From Vibrio rotiferianus CAIM 577 = LMG 21460 (GTDB lineage: Bacteria > Pseudomonadota > Gammaproteobacteria > Enterobacterales > Vibrionaceae), in contig NZ_APHW01000108.1 in assembly GCF_002741985.1 (NCBI RefSeq), positions 308,222-372,221 of the forward strand: DNA of 64,000 nucleotides, in the 5' to 3' direction. The notes beneath the pieces are model-generated. The model made no database searches. It saw only the letters and a list, made by a program, of their open reading frames with translations, and was not told the origin of the DNA. Below, piece after piece: positions 34,975 to 43,076 of the stretch. The position numbers and the translations under genes were made by a program. Within the stretch, counting starts at the first letter, position 1; each line of letters opens with the position of its first letter.

Positions 34975-35733
34975 ATGTTCAGTCCAACGTCAGCCGCTAC
35001 CACTTCTCATCAAAACTGGTCGTCTAGTGCTCCCTCAACTGCTCCTTCTATTTTGTTAGTTGAAGATGATCCCGACCTCAACCTTCAACTCACAGAACTA
35101 CTCAAGGAGCAAGGTTACAGCGTGAGTTCTATGTACAGTGGTGACGATGGAGTAAGCGCATTTCATAAAAAAACGTTCGACTTGGTGATTTTAGATGTGA
35201 ACCTACCTAACCTTGATGGATTTGAAGTACTCAATGTGATTCGATCTCAGTCGCAAGCCCCCGTTGTCATGCTCACCGCTTACGGTGCGGAAGAATATCG
35301 AATTCAAGGTCTTAAATGTGGTGCTGATGATTACATTACTAAACCCTGTAGCTTCACCGAGGTTAGCTTACGTGTTGAAGCGATACTGCGCCGAACCCAA
35401 CTGATTCAACAACCTAACTCTGCCACAAAACTCACTGATAGAGAGCTTCTTCTCAGTAAGCAGACGCATTCCGTTACGCTTCATCACCGCCCAGAAATGG
35501 AACCTGTTCAACTCACACCGATTCAGTTCAAGTTACTTTGGACTTTAATCGAACATCGCGGTGAAGTGTTAAGTAAACCCTTTCTCTATCAGACCGTTCT
35601 AGAGCGTCAGTTCAGTCAATACGACCGTGCTCTTGATATGCACTTAAGCCGAGTACGCAAGCGCCTCATCGCAGAGGGAATGTCTAACGACCGCATCCAA
35701 ACCGTTCATGGCAAGGGATACATTTTTAAATGA
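34975..35733 (+). CDS. OmpR-family response regulator
   Basis: Response regulator of 252 residues. After a Ser/Thr/Pro-rich lead of about 20 residues comes the receiver (ILLVEDDPDLN; phospho-acceptor Asp in LVILDVNLPNLDG; Lys in DDYITKP) and a winged-helix DNA-binding domain (LTPIQFKLLWTLIEHRGEVLSKPFL .. DMHLSRVRKRL). The ATG at 34975 is used; the lead could be shortened but no better start is visible. It overlaps the kinase gene by four bases (ATGA), so they are co-translated. With the receptor gene downstream the order resembles pfeRS-pfeA-type siderophore systems. Confidence 0.92.
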   Translation: MFSPTSAATTSHQNWSSSAPSTAPSILLVEDDPDLNLQLTELLKEQGYSVSSMYSGDDGVSAFHKKTFDLVILDVNLPNLDGFEVLNVIRSQSQAPVVMLTAYGAEEYRIQGLKCGADDYITKPCSFTEVSLRVEAILRRTQLIQQPNSATKLTDRELLLSKQTHSVTLHHRPEMEPVQLTPIQFKLLWTLIEHRGEVLSKPFLYQTVLERQFSQYDRALDMHLSRVRKRLIAEGMSNDRIQTVHGKGYIFK

Positions 35734-37070
35734 AAAAAATGCTGTTTTGGCGGCTATTTATCGTCTTATCCCTTGGAGTGGTGATCTTTTTCTCTCTGAT
35801 TCATAGTGCTGCCATCCTCTCTAACGAGAAAATGAGCTATTTAAAGAAGTCTCATCGTCAACAAATTTTAGATTGGGGCAATACCGCACAAACCTTCATT
35901 GACCAACAAGATTGGCACGGACTTGATGTTTGGCTGGAAGAGCTTGCTATCAAAGAATCAACTTGGGCAACCGTGTTGCAATCCCACCTTGACGTGAAAG
36001 GAGGGAACCCGCTCAACCAACGTTTTTGGCAAGGTTATGGAATTGGTCGAAGTGTAGAGTGGAAGATTCACCTCGATTTCCCAGACAACCCAATTATGGA
36101 AGTCCCACTCTCTCCATTCGGATACCACTTTTTGATTCTGCTACCAGATCGAATGCGACCGGGAACCTACATGTCTCACGCGTTTTGGTTGTTTCGCTTT
36201 GTGATTCCCTTTCTTTCTCTACTAGCACTTACTGTGTATTTGTACCGCTATGTTATGCGCCCCTTACAGCAGTTTCATCGTGCCAGCCAAGCCTTCAGTC
36301 AGGGCGATTACTCTGCTCGTATTGGGCATACCATGAAACTAGGCGACGACGAGATTAGCCAAGTCGCTCGTACTTTCGACAAAATGGCGGAACGAACGTC
36401 AGATGTGATTCAGCACAACCGCAACCTTATTGCGGACATGTCACATGAGATACGTACCCCACTCGCTCGAATTGAGATGGCAATTGACTGCGTAGATAAA
36501 AATATAGAACGCGAGCAAATGCTAGAACGAATCAAAAGCGATACTCAAAAAATGCGAGCGACCGCCGAAGACACACTGACCCTTGCGTGGATTGAAAATG
36601 AGCAACCAAACTTAAGAACCGAGTCGTTTGATCTCGCCGAGCTGATTGAAATCATCGTAGAAGATGCGCGTTTTGAATACCCGGATAAACAGGTTTCATT
36701 GCTGCAAGAGCATTCTCTTCCTCTACAAGACTCAAACCAAATGGCGCTCTGCCAATCTTTGGAGAACATCATTCGTAACGGTCTGCGATACACACAAACA
36801 AAAGAAACGTTAGACATTCGTGTTCTCACCAAATCCAATCATTATCAAATCTTGATTACCGATTCAGGTCCGGGTATCGACCCTAGCCTGTATCGACAAA
36901 TCTTCAAACCCTTCTTTAAAGCCAATAACCAAGTTACATCCCGAAAAGGCTTTGGGGTTGGTCTCGCACTCGCTAAACGCCATATCGAAGCAGTAGGCGG
37001 CAAGGTTATCGCTTACAACGCAGAACAAAAGGGATTGACGATGGATATTTCAGTACCTAAACGACGCTAA
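35730..37070 (+). CDS. Sensor histidine kinase partner of the receptor-linked regulator
   Basis: Inner-membrane kinase of 446 residues: membrane helices at about 7-28 and 148-170 bracket a periplasmic sensor of about 115 residues, then HAMP (PLQQFHRASQAFSQGDYSARI), H-box MSHEIRTPLARIEMA (about 235-250), N-box ENIIRNGLRY, and G-boxes DSGPGID and GFGVGLALAKRH. The sensed signal is unknown; proximity to a Fur-controlled TonB-dependent receptor suggests a ferric ligand or metal. ATGA overlap with the regulator gene. Confidence 0.92.
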   Translation: MKKMLFWRLFIVLSLGVVIFFSLIHSAAILSNEKMSYLKKSHRQQILDWGNTAQTFIDQQDWHGLDVWLEELAIKESTWATVLQSHLDVKGGNPLNQRFWQGYGIGRSVEWKIHLDFPDNPIMEVPLSPFGYHFLILLPDRMRPGTYMSHAFWLFRFVIPFLSLLALTVYLYRYVMRPLQQFHRASQAFSQGDYSARIGHTMKLGDDEISQVARTFDKMAERTSDVIQHNRNLIADMSHEIRTPLARIEMAIDCVDKNIEREQMLERIKSDTQKMRATAEDTLTLAWIENEQPNLRTESFDLAELIEIIVEDARFEYPDKQVSLLQEHSLPLQDSNQMALCQSLENIIRNGLRYTQTKETLDIRVLTKSNHYQILITDSGPGIDPSLYRQIFKPFFKANNQVTSRKGFGVGLALAKRHIEAVGGKVIAYNAEQKGLTMDISVPKRR

Positions 37071-37146
37071 TTCCGGCTCCTCAAAAGGATTGTAACAGTT
37101 GTAAAAGTCGTTTACTCAAAGAGGAAGAATCACCAAAATCTCACTC

Positions 37147-37165
37147 GATAATAATTCTCATTAAC
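37147..37165. promoter_or_regulatory. Fur box before the TonB-dependent receptor
   Basis: GATAATAATTCTCATTAAC matches the Fur consensus GATAATGATAATCATTATC at 15 of 19 positions. It lies immediately before the receptor start region, as in iron-repressed receptor genes. Confidence 0.65.
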
Positions 37166-37178
37166 AATGGAGGTTACG

Positions 37179-39104
37179 GTGCCTGCTTCAACCGTATTTA
37201 AGCTAAGCCCACTCACCATCGCGCTTGTGGTTGCATCACAATCAGCGTTCGCCAAGGATGACATTGAAGTGATGGAGGTGCTAGGACACACCCCGGAAGG
37301 AATCGATATTACGATAAACTCCGACCAGCTCGCCAAATCACAAGCTCAAGATTTGAATGACATTTTCCGTAAAGATGCAGAAGTGAGCGTCGGTGGCTCT
37401 TCTGGTGTTTCTCAAAAGATCTATGTCCGCGGTCTGGAAGATACCATGCTGAATGTATCTATCGACGGTGCAGAGCAATCCGGTAACCTCTTCCACCACC
37501 AAGGTCGTTTGTCAATTGAGCCAGAGTTACTTAAACAAGTTGATGTGAGTGCCGGCACTGGTCGAGCAACAGATGGTTCTGGAGCCTTGGGTGGCGCGAT
37601 CAAGTTCACCACTAAAGACGCACATGATCTTCTTGCCGCGGGTGAGACCTATGGTGCGATGCTAAAGGGCGGTTATTACACCAATAATAAGGGTTACAAG
37701 GTTTCAGCAAGTTTATACGGAGAAGTCGCTGATCAGCTTGGTCTTCTGGCTTCATTTGGTTACGTCGACGGTGATAACATCGAAGACGGCAAAGGTCAGG
37801 AACAACCATACACTGCGTTAGAACAGCAAATCGCATTGCTCAAACTATCCGGTCAGTTGAATGACGAACATTACTTATCTGTCAGTTACGATTACCGCAA
37901 TGATGATGGTCGACGTTTAAATCGCCCTCACTTCCAGCCAAGCTTTAAAAACGCGCCTCTCGACCAAGAAACCGATCGTTCTACTTTTACTCTGAATCAC
38001 AAATACGCAGCAAGCGAACTATTTAATTTAGACACGACTTTCTACTACACCGATAGCCGCTTAGCCCATAAAGATCATCCTCGTTGGGGCACCAGTGATG
38101 GTTCGATCCAGACTACTGGCGTAAAGATCTTCAACACGAGTAAATTTACCGACCACACCTTGGTCTATGGCTTGGATTACAAGAAAGACAAATCTGAGTT
38201 TGAAACCAACTACGATGGTAAAAAGGATGATGAAGAAAAAGGCACAGTCTATGGTCTGTTTGTCCAAGATGATTGGATGCTAACAGAAACCATCATCCTT
38301 ACCGCGGGAGCTCGTTATGACTGGTATGAGCTTACTGATAACATGGATCAAGATTTTGATTCGAGCGGCTTTAGCCCTAACGTGGGTATTAATTACTATG
38401 CGTTGGAAGGTTTGAACCTATTTGCTAGTTATGCAGAAGCATTCCGTGGTCAACAAATCAAAGAACTGTTTGTTATCGACTACCGCGAAAACGACCCAAA
38501 TCGTAAGCCTGAAGAAGCACGTAACTTAGAGCTGGGGGCAAATTACCAATACGATGATTTCTTTGCTGGCGTCACCTTCTTCGATAGCACCATCAAAGAC
38601 GTGGTAACAAACCAAGGTGCGGTTTACACCAATGTGGGTGATTTAGATAACCAAGGTATTACCGCTTACTTAGGTTATGCGATTGCTGATGTGTCTGCCC
38701 GACTGAGTTACAACCAATCCCGTCCAGAGCTAAACGGTACTCCGCTTTCAGATGAAGACTCTACATTAGGAACATCGATTGGTGATACTTGGGTGCTTGA
38801 TCTGATCTACCAACCAATGGAAACCCTTGAGTTTGGCTGGAACGCACGATTTGTTGAACGCTTGACCGATGTAGCGGATCCAACCGTTCATCCAGAAAAG
38901 CCAGGCTATGGTGTGCACGATGTTTACGCATACTGGATGCCACTCACTGATGAAGAGCTGTCCTTAACCCTATCGGTGAAAAACGTCTTTGATAAGTACT
39001 ACTTTGACCATGCCTCATACATGGCATACATCGGAAGCCCAGTAGCACAAGGTTATGCGAGCCCGGGGCGTGATTTCCGATTCAATATTACCTATGCATT
39101 TTAA
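37179..39104 (+). CDS. TonB-dependent outer-membrane receptor, Fur-box controlled
   Basis: Outer-membrane active transporter. Signal peptide to about SAFA, then a TonB-box-like IEVMEVLGH, plug domain (residues about 40-150: YVRGLEDTMLNVSIDGAEQSGN, GALGGAIKFTTKDA) and a 22-strand barrel ending ..FRFNITYAF with terminal Phe. GTG at 37179 (641 residues) has a good GGAGG five bases upstream; the in-frame ATG at 37167 has none. The gene order and Fur box point to a ferric siderophore or heme ligand. I do not see the plug motifs I would expect of an enterobactin receptor, so I do not name it. No TonB/ExbBD or permease genes lie beside it. Confidence 0.88.
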   Translation: MPASTVFKLSPLTIALVVASQSAFAKDDIEVMEVLGHTPEGIDITINSDQLAKSQAQDLNDIFRKDAEVSVGGSSGVSQKIYVRGLEDTMLNVSIDGAEQSGNLFHHQGRLSIEPELLKQVDVSAGTGRATDGSGALGGAIKFTTKDAHDLLAAGETYGAMLKGGYYTNNKGYKVSASLYGEVADQLGLLASFGYVDGDNIEDGKGQEQPYTALEQQIALLKLSGQLNDEHYLSVSYDYRNDDGRRLNRPHFQPSFKNAPLDQETDRSTFTLNHKYAASELFNLDTTFYYTDSRLAHKDHPRWGTSDGSIQTTGVKIFNTSKFTDHTLVYGLDYKKDKSEFETNYDGKKDDEEKGTVYGLFVQDDWMLTETIILTAGARYDWYELTDNMDQDFDSSGFSPNVGINYYALEGLNLFASYAEAFRGQQIKELFVIDYRENDPNRKPEEARNLELGANYQYDDFFAGVTFFDSTIKDVVTNQGAVYTNVGDLDNQGITAYLGYAIADVSARLSYNQSRPELNGTPLSDEDSTLGTSIGDTWVLDLIYQPMETLEFGWNARFVERLTDVADPTVHPEKPGYGVHDVYAYWMPLTDEELSLTLSVKNVFDKYYFDHASYMAYIGSPVAQGYASPGRDFRFNITYAF

Positions 39105-39138
39105 GAGCGAAGAATAAAAAGGAGAGGTTACCCTCTTA

Positions 39139-39173
39139 ATGCCGCTAAGATAAGTTAGCGGCATCATTTTTTT
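39139..39173 (+). terminator. Terminator of the TonB-dependent receptor gene
   Basis: Perfect 10-bp stem ATGCCGCTAA/TTAGCGGCAT with a 6-base loop and T7. Confidence 0.88.
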
Positions 39174-39263
39174 GGGTTATGAACGCGCATTCTCTTTATA
39201 CGTCAAGATAGGGTCACCCAGATTTATAGACCTGAGTTGAAAGGAGTAAAATTAAAGGATAAA

Positions 39264-40505
39264 TTAGGAAACAAAGCCCAATCTAGCGGTAAACCTAACT
39301 CCATCGTCTTCTAGCTCAAAGTGCCAATCCATTCGCTCACAGATACGCTGCACAATCACTAAGCCACACCCATATCCAGCGTTGTATGTTTCATTGCCAT
39401 CGTGACGATTTGTCACAACTAACTCTGTACTATCTAGCTCGATCTCGATGTCACCCACACTGTAGCTGAACGCGTTCTTAATCAGGTTATTAATCACAAT
39501 GGTGACAAAGCTTTCCGGAGCATGTGCTACACCACTGGTGCTCTCTTTTAGCTGATACTCCGCACCTTGTTTAGCAAACAAAGGGGCTAGCTCTTCCAAC
39601 TGTCTATTAAGGCATGAGAGCAATTCATGGTCGCCGTAATGTTGTGGCTCAATTTTCTCTTTGCCTAGTAAAAGGAACGCCTCTGTCAGCACTCGCATTT
39701 CTTCACCAGCCGACTGCATTCGTGTTATTGCTTTCTGTGCCACCCGTGGCTGCTCTGGTACCCGACTGAGAATATCAGCAGAGCCTTTGATTACCATGAT
39801 TGGGGTACGCAACTCATGCGATGCAAAACGGCTGAACTCCTGCTCACGGCGAAAATAACCCGCGATTTCATTCTTACTGTCCAGTAATGTCTGTTCTATA
39901 TGGCGTGTTTCACTAAAATTGGTATCCACTTCAAACATTGGCTGATCTGGCGGCATATAAGCAATTTTATCTTCAATCTTAGTCAGTGGACGAGACAGAA
40001 TACGCACCATATAAACGCCATATCCCACCATGATTATTGAAAACACCCCGCCTAACAGGAAGGTAAATTGATGTAACGAGCTTTCGTATTCATCCAGATA
40101 ATCATCGGAGTCATCTTGAAAAACAATGTACATCACCCCTTTTCCTGAAGGATGGTCAAACACCACAAAGTGCTTGTCTTCATCGCCTAGCAAATACTCA
40201 TAAAACCCTGGAAACTTAAACGATAACAACCAACTTGGTGTGGGAGCTTCACTCCAATAGGTATCAAACTCCATTACATTAGGTAGCGGTGCATCCCAGC
40301 CCATTTTTTGGTAATTGTCTTTGTAGAGTTCAACTTCAGTATCAAGCCAGTGGTGTAGACTCAATACTTCAAGCTTATTTTCAGCAACGTAAATCAATGA
40401 CCAAAACAATGTAAACATTGCAAAGGTCATTAAGCCAAAGCCCCAACGGATTTTACGATATATGCTCGGATATTCTTTATGCTTTGAGTCGGTAGCCTTG
40501 TCCAT
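39264..40505 (-). CDS. Sensor histidine kinase, QseC/PmrB-like
   Basis: Inner-membrane kinase of 413 residues. Membrane helices at about 20-42 and 150-170 flank a periplasmic sensor rich in Trp and acidic residues (DEDKHFVVFDHPSGKG, DDSDDYLDEYES), which could bind cations or cationic peptides. H-box RFASHELRTPIMVIKG, N-box NLIKNAFSYS, G-box GYGCGLVIVQRI. Its start overlaps the end of the regulator gene by about 29 bases. The downstream end lies just beyond the receptor terminator; no clear terminator of its own was seen. Confidence 0.9.
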   Translation of the reverse strand: MDKATDSKHKEYPSIYRKIRWGFGLMTFAMFTLFWSLIYVAENKLEVLSLHHWLDTEVELYKDNYQKMGWDAPLPNVMEFDTYWSEAPTPSWLLSFKFPGFYEYLLGDEDKHFVVFDHPSGKGVMYIVFQDDSDDYLDEYESSLHQFTFLLGGVFSIIMVGYGVYMVRILSRPLTKIEDKIAYMPPDQPMFEVDTNFSETRHIEQTLLDSKNEIAGYFRREQEFSRFASHELRTPIMVIKGSADILSRVPEQPRVAQKAITRMQSAGEEMRVLTEAFLLLGKEKIEPQHYGDHELLSCLNRQLEELAPLFAKQGAEYQLKESTSGVAHAPESFVTIVINNLIKNAFSYSVGDIEIELDSTELVVTNRHDGNETYNAGYGCGLVIVQRICERMDWHFELEDDGVRFTARLGFVS

Positions 40506-41145
40506 GAATTGTCTCTAATCTGGAATCATCAAAACCTTTATCAAGTGCCGTTCTCAAACCGTAAATATGGCTTCTTAATGCATCACTACCAGGCGGCTCA
40601 TCACCCCATACGTTATCAATAACTTCTGAACGCGATACCGCGGCAGGGGCACGCTTGAGCAGTAATTTAAGAATGGTAGTTTGGATACGACTCAGTTTAA
40701 TGTATTTGCCCATTCGGGTGACTTCATCAGTCCTCACATCCAGCGCTATGTCCGCAAATTTTAGAGTGCCGATATCTTGCCTAGGCCCTCTATTAGCCAA
40801 TGCATGAACTCTTAAGCTCAGCTCTTGCATGGCAAAAGGCTTCATCAAATAGTCATCGCCACCCGCATTAAATGCTGCCACTTTATCGTCTAAGGTATCT
40901 TTCGCAGTTAAGAATAGAATGGGTGTACCGCACAAGAATTCACAACGAAGTTTCTCGACCGTACTGATGCCATCAAGCTTCGGCATCATGATGTCCATAA
41001 TGATGACATCGTAATGATTATCTCGGATTAGATTTAGCGCCGCCTCTCCATGGTATGCGCAATCAATAGTCATTCCCTCGAGTTCCAAATAATCAGCAAT
41101 GGTCTCTGAGACATTGTGATTATCGTCGACAATTAAAATTTTCAT
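40477..41145 (-). CDS. OmpR-family response regulator, QseB/PmrA-like
   Basis: Response regulator of 222 residues: receiver starting MKILIVDDN, phospho-acceptor Asp in IIMDIMMPKLDG, Lys in DDYLMKPF, and a winged-helix output (KLSRIQTTILKLLLKRAPAAVSRSEVIDNVWG .. LRSHIYGLRTALD). The ATG at 41145 is preferred; an in-frame GTG at 41154 would add three residues. The TTCAC direct-repeat element begins at or just upstream of this start, in the divergent promoter shared with the DUF5666 lipoprotein. An identical 20-mer precedes the OMP/ygiW-like pair, so this regulator is the obvious candidate to bind both. Confidence 0.92.
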   Translation of the reverse strand: MKILIVDDNHNVSETIADYLELEGMTIDCAYHGEAALNLIRDNHYDVIIMDIMMPKLDGISTVEKLRCEFLCGTPILFLTAKDTLDDKVAAFNAGGDDYLMKPFAMQELSLRVHALANRGPRQDIGTLKFADIALDVRTDEVTRMGKYIKLSRIQTTILKLLLKRAPAAVSRSEVIDNVWGDEPPGSDALRSHIYGLRTALDKGFDDSRLETIHGQGYRLKA

Positions 41146-41149
41146 AGGG

Positions 41150-41175
41150 CTCACGTTTCTTCACGATCACTTCAC
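41150..41175 (+). promoter_or_regulatory. TTCAC direct-repeat element, copy 2
   Basis: Half-sites CTCAC (41150), TTCAC (41160) and TTCAC (41171) at 10- and 11-base steps, between the response-regulator gene and the divergent DUF5666 lipoprotein gene. TTTCTTCACGATCACTTCAC at 41156-41175 is identical to 18195-18214. It probably gives autoregulation and co-control of the divergent gene. Confidence 0.6.
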
Positions 41176-41235
41176 AATACGCGCCATAAGATACAACCAA
41201 ATTCATAAAGAAGCTTTCAAAAATAGGTCCAAATA

Positions 41236-42459
41236 ATGAAAAAATTAGCGCTTGTAGCAGCAGTGGGGTTGGTATTATCAGGTTGTGGTGGTTCTGGAGA
41301 CAGCAGTAATTCTTCTACCCAGCCTACTGCAAAACCGAGTACCGCTATCGGTACGGTAGAGTCTGTGAACAGTGAAAACGATTCAATCACCGTAAATGGT
41401 TACACTTACCGCGTATCAGAAGTGATGTATGGCGGGAAGCAAACCAACCTGGCTTCGATTAAGCCTAATATGATGGTACAAGTCGGGTCTGGCAAAGAAA
41501 AATCCTCTAACGCACCCGTTATTGTCACACTAGAGCCAACCATGACGGGTCACATTCAGATCATTGATAAAACCACTGGCAAGTTCACCATTAACGGTTT
41601 TGAGCTCGTCTATCCAGATCTAAATAAGTCAGATATCGAAAATGGTGACTGGGTAATGGTTTCTTCTCTACCTGCAGCGAACGACCAATATAAAGTTCTT
41701 TCAGTAGTGAAATTTGAATCCGATTTTTCTGAAAAAGATGAAATCGAAGGTCGAATTTCAAGCATTAATCTCAATAAGAAAGAGTTCAAACTTGGCGCAA
41801 ATGTCACGGTCGCTTATGGCCGCATTGCAGACCTACAAGTAGGTCAATGGGTGGAAGCGGAAGGTTCTTTCAATGGAAATGTCTTCGATGCTTCTTATGT
41901 AGAGATTGAAAACTACAACCAATTAGCTGGTGATAATGATGTTGAAGGTATCGTTACTTGGGTAAACCAAGATCAGAGTGCATTTGAACTGAACTACCGT
42001 GGTACGTTTGTAATTGATAGCAAAACCTGCTTCCAAAGTGATGATGACGCACCTTGTAATCCGTCGTTGATTTCAAACTTGGCAGTAGGCGCTGAGGTTG
42101 AAGTCACTTCTGTATTGGGAACCGCAAACACACCTGTTGCAACTCACGTAGAGTTTGAGAAACCAGACTGGGCAGACGATAACGATGATGACTGGAACGT
42201 TAATGAGTTTGAATGTTCTGGCTGGGTATCCAACTACAAAGTAAACGGTGTGGATAAAGCAACTTTCGATATCGACCACTGTTGGAATGACCTAAACCAA
42301 ACCATAGATAACTCAAGCGTGGTTGTGAATGGCAAAACAATGTATGAAGATGGTCTGTCATTTTCAAACATCGCCAATAAACACGTAGAAGTGGAAGGTA
42401 CTATCATCAACAACACTAATGTTGCACTTGAGATTGAACCTTGGGAAGCCGAGGATTAA
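41236..42459 (+). CDS. DUF5666-repeat lipoprotein
   Basis: Secreted lipoprotein of 407 residues (lipobox LSGC, mature Cys at about residue 17, then a Ser/Gly/Asn linker). The rest is a series of about five small beta-barrel modules of 65-80 residues in which VESVNSENDSITVNGYTYRV, GHIQIIDKTTGKFTINGFEL, GRISSINLNKKEFKLG, GIVTWVNQDQSAFELNYRG and GWVSNYKVNGVDKATFDI start each unit; this is the DUF5666 OB-like pattern. Acidic loops (DWADDNDDDWNV) could bind cations. It is divergent from a QseBC-like system with the shared promoter element, so it probably belongs to that regulon. The last module resembles the next small gene product. Confidence 0.85.
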   Translation: MKKLALVAAVGLVLSGCGGSGDSSNSSTQPTAKPSTAIGTVESVNSENDSITVNGYTYRVSEVMYGGKQTNLASIKPNMMVQVGSGKEKSSNAPVIVTLEPTMTGHIQIIDKTTGKFTINGFELVYPDLNKSDIENGDWVMVSSLPAANDQYKVLSVVKFESDFSEKDEIEGRISSINLNKKEFKLGANVTVAYGRIADLQVGQWVEAEGSFNGNVFDASYVEIENYNQLAGDNDVEGIVTWVNQDQSAFELNYRGTFVIDSKTCFQSDDDAPCNPSLISNLAVGAEVEVTSVLGTANTPVATHVEFEKPDWADDNDDDWNVNEFECSGWVSNYKVNGVDKATFDIDHCWNDLNQTIDNSSVVVNGKTMYEDGLSFSNIANKHVEVEGTIINNTNVALEIEPWEAED

Positions 42460-42583
42460 AAAGCCACTAAGCCCAAAAACACAACCAGAAGCACTGCGCC
42501 CGTGGTGCTTCTCCCTCTTACTCGTATCAACTTTTCTTTTCAATCTTTAATACAGATACGTATGACCAAATGAGGGAATAATA

Positions 42584-42919
42584 ATGCGTAAAATGACACT
42601 GCCTTTAATTATGCTTTTCGGCGCTTTTGCTTCAGCAAGCAGCTTTGCTGCAACAGATAACAATGATACGCCTGAGAGATTAGAGTCTTTTGAGTGTACA
42701 GGCTTAGTAGACAGCTACGATGCCAGCTCCCGAACTTTTGTCCTTGCTTGTCAAAATGACCACGGGCCAGAATTCCAGACCAAAACCGTGCTGATTGATA
42801 CCAACACTCAACTTGATGGTATTCAGGAAGCCAACTTAGATGGTGCAACCATTGAGGTCGATGGCGTTGTGATGAATGATCAGAATATCGCAAGAGAAAT
42901 TGACCTCGCCAACGACTAA
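42584..42919 (+). CDS. Small secreted DUF5666-like single-module protein
   Basis: Periplasmic protein of 111 residues with a signal peptide (residues 1-22, ending SFAA). The mature part, starting with RLESFECTGLVDSYDASSRTF, is parallel to the last module of the preceding lipoprotein (NEFECSGWVSNYKVNGVDKATF), including the Cys and the ending ATIEVDGVVMNDQNIAREI versus KHVEVEGTIINNTNVALEI. It thus looks like a detached copy of that module. GAGGG lies upstream of the ATG. It is 124 bases downstream of the lipoprotein gene, possibly one transcript. Confidence 0.82.
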   Translation: MRKMTLPLIMLFGAFASASSFAATDNNDTPERLESFECTGLVDSYDASSRTFVLACQNDHGPEFQTKTVLIDTNTQLDGIQEANLDGATIEVDGVVMNDQNIAREIDLAND

Positions 42920-43025
42920 TCTTCTGAAATGACAAAAGAAACCGCTTCAATACACCACCAAGAAGGTCATCTCGGATTAATCTCAGAACGATATGAATAC
43001 GCTGGGTGAATATCGGTTTAAAATA

Positions 43026-43055
43026 AACAAAAAAGAGCGTCCATCTGGACGCTCT
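43026..43055 (-). terminator. Terminator of the coiled-coil membrane protein gene
   Basis: Minus strand: perfect 8-bp stem GAGCGTCC/GGACGCTC with a 4-base loop followed by T6. Confidence 0.85.
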
Positions 43056-43076
43056 CTCATTCTTAATTCGCGATGC

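Noticed and set aside
34975..39104. Naming the regulator-kinase-receptor set peuRSA/pfeRSA
   Set aside because: Gene order and Fur boxes fit, but the receptor plug does not show the enterobactin-receptor motifs I would expect, so no symbols are given.
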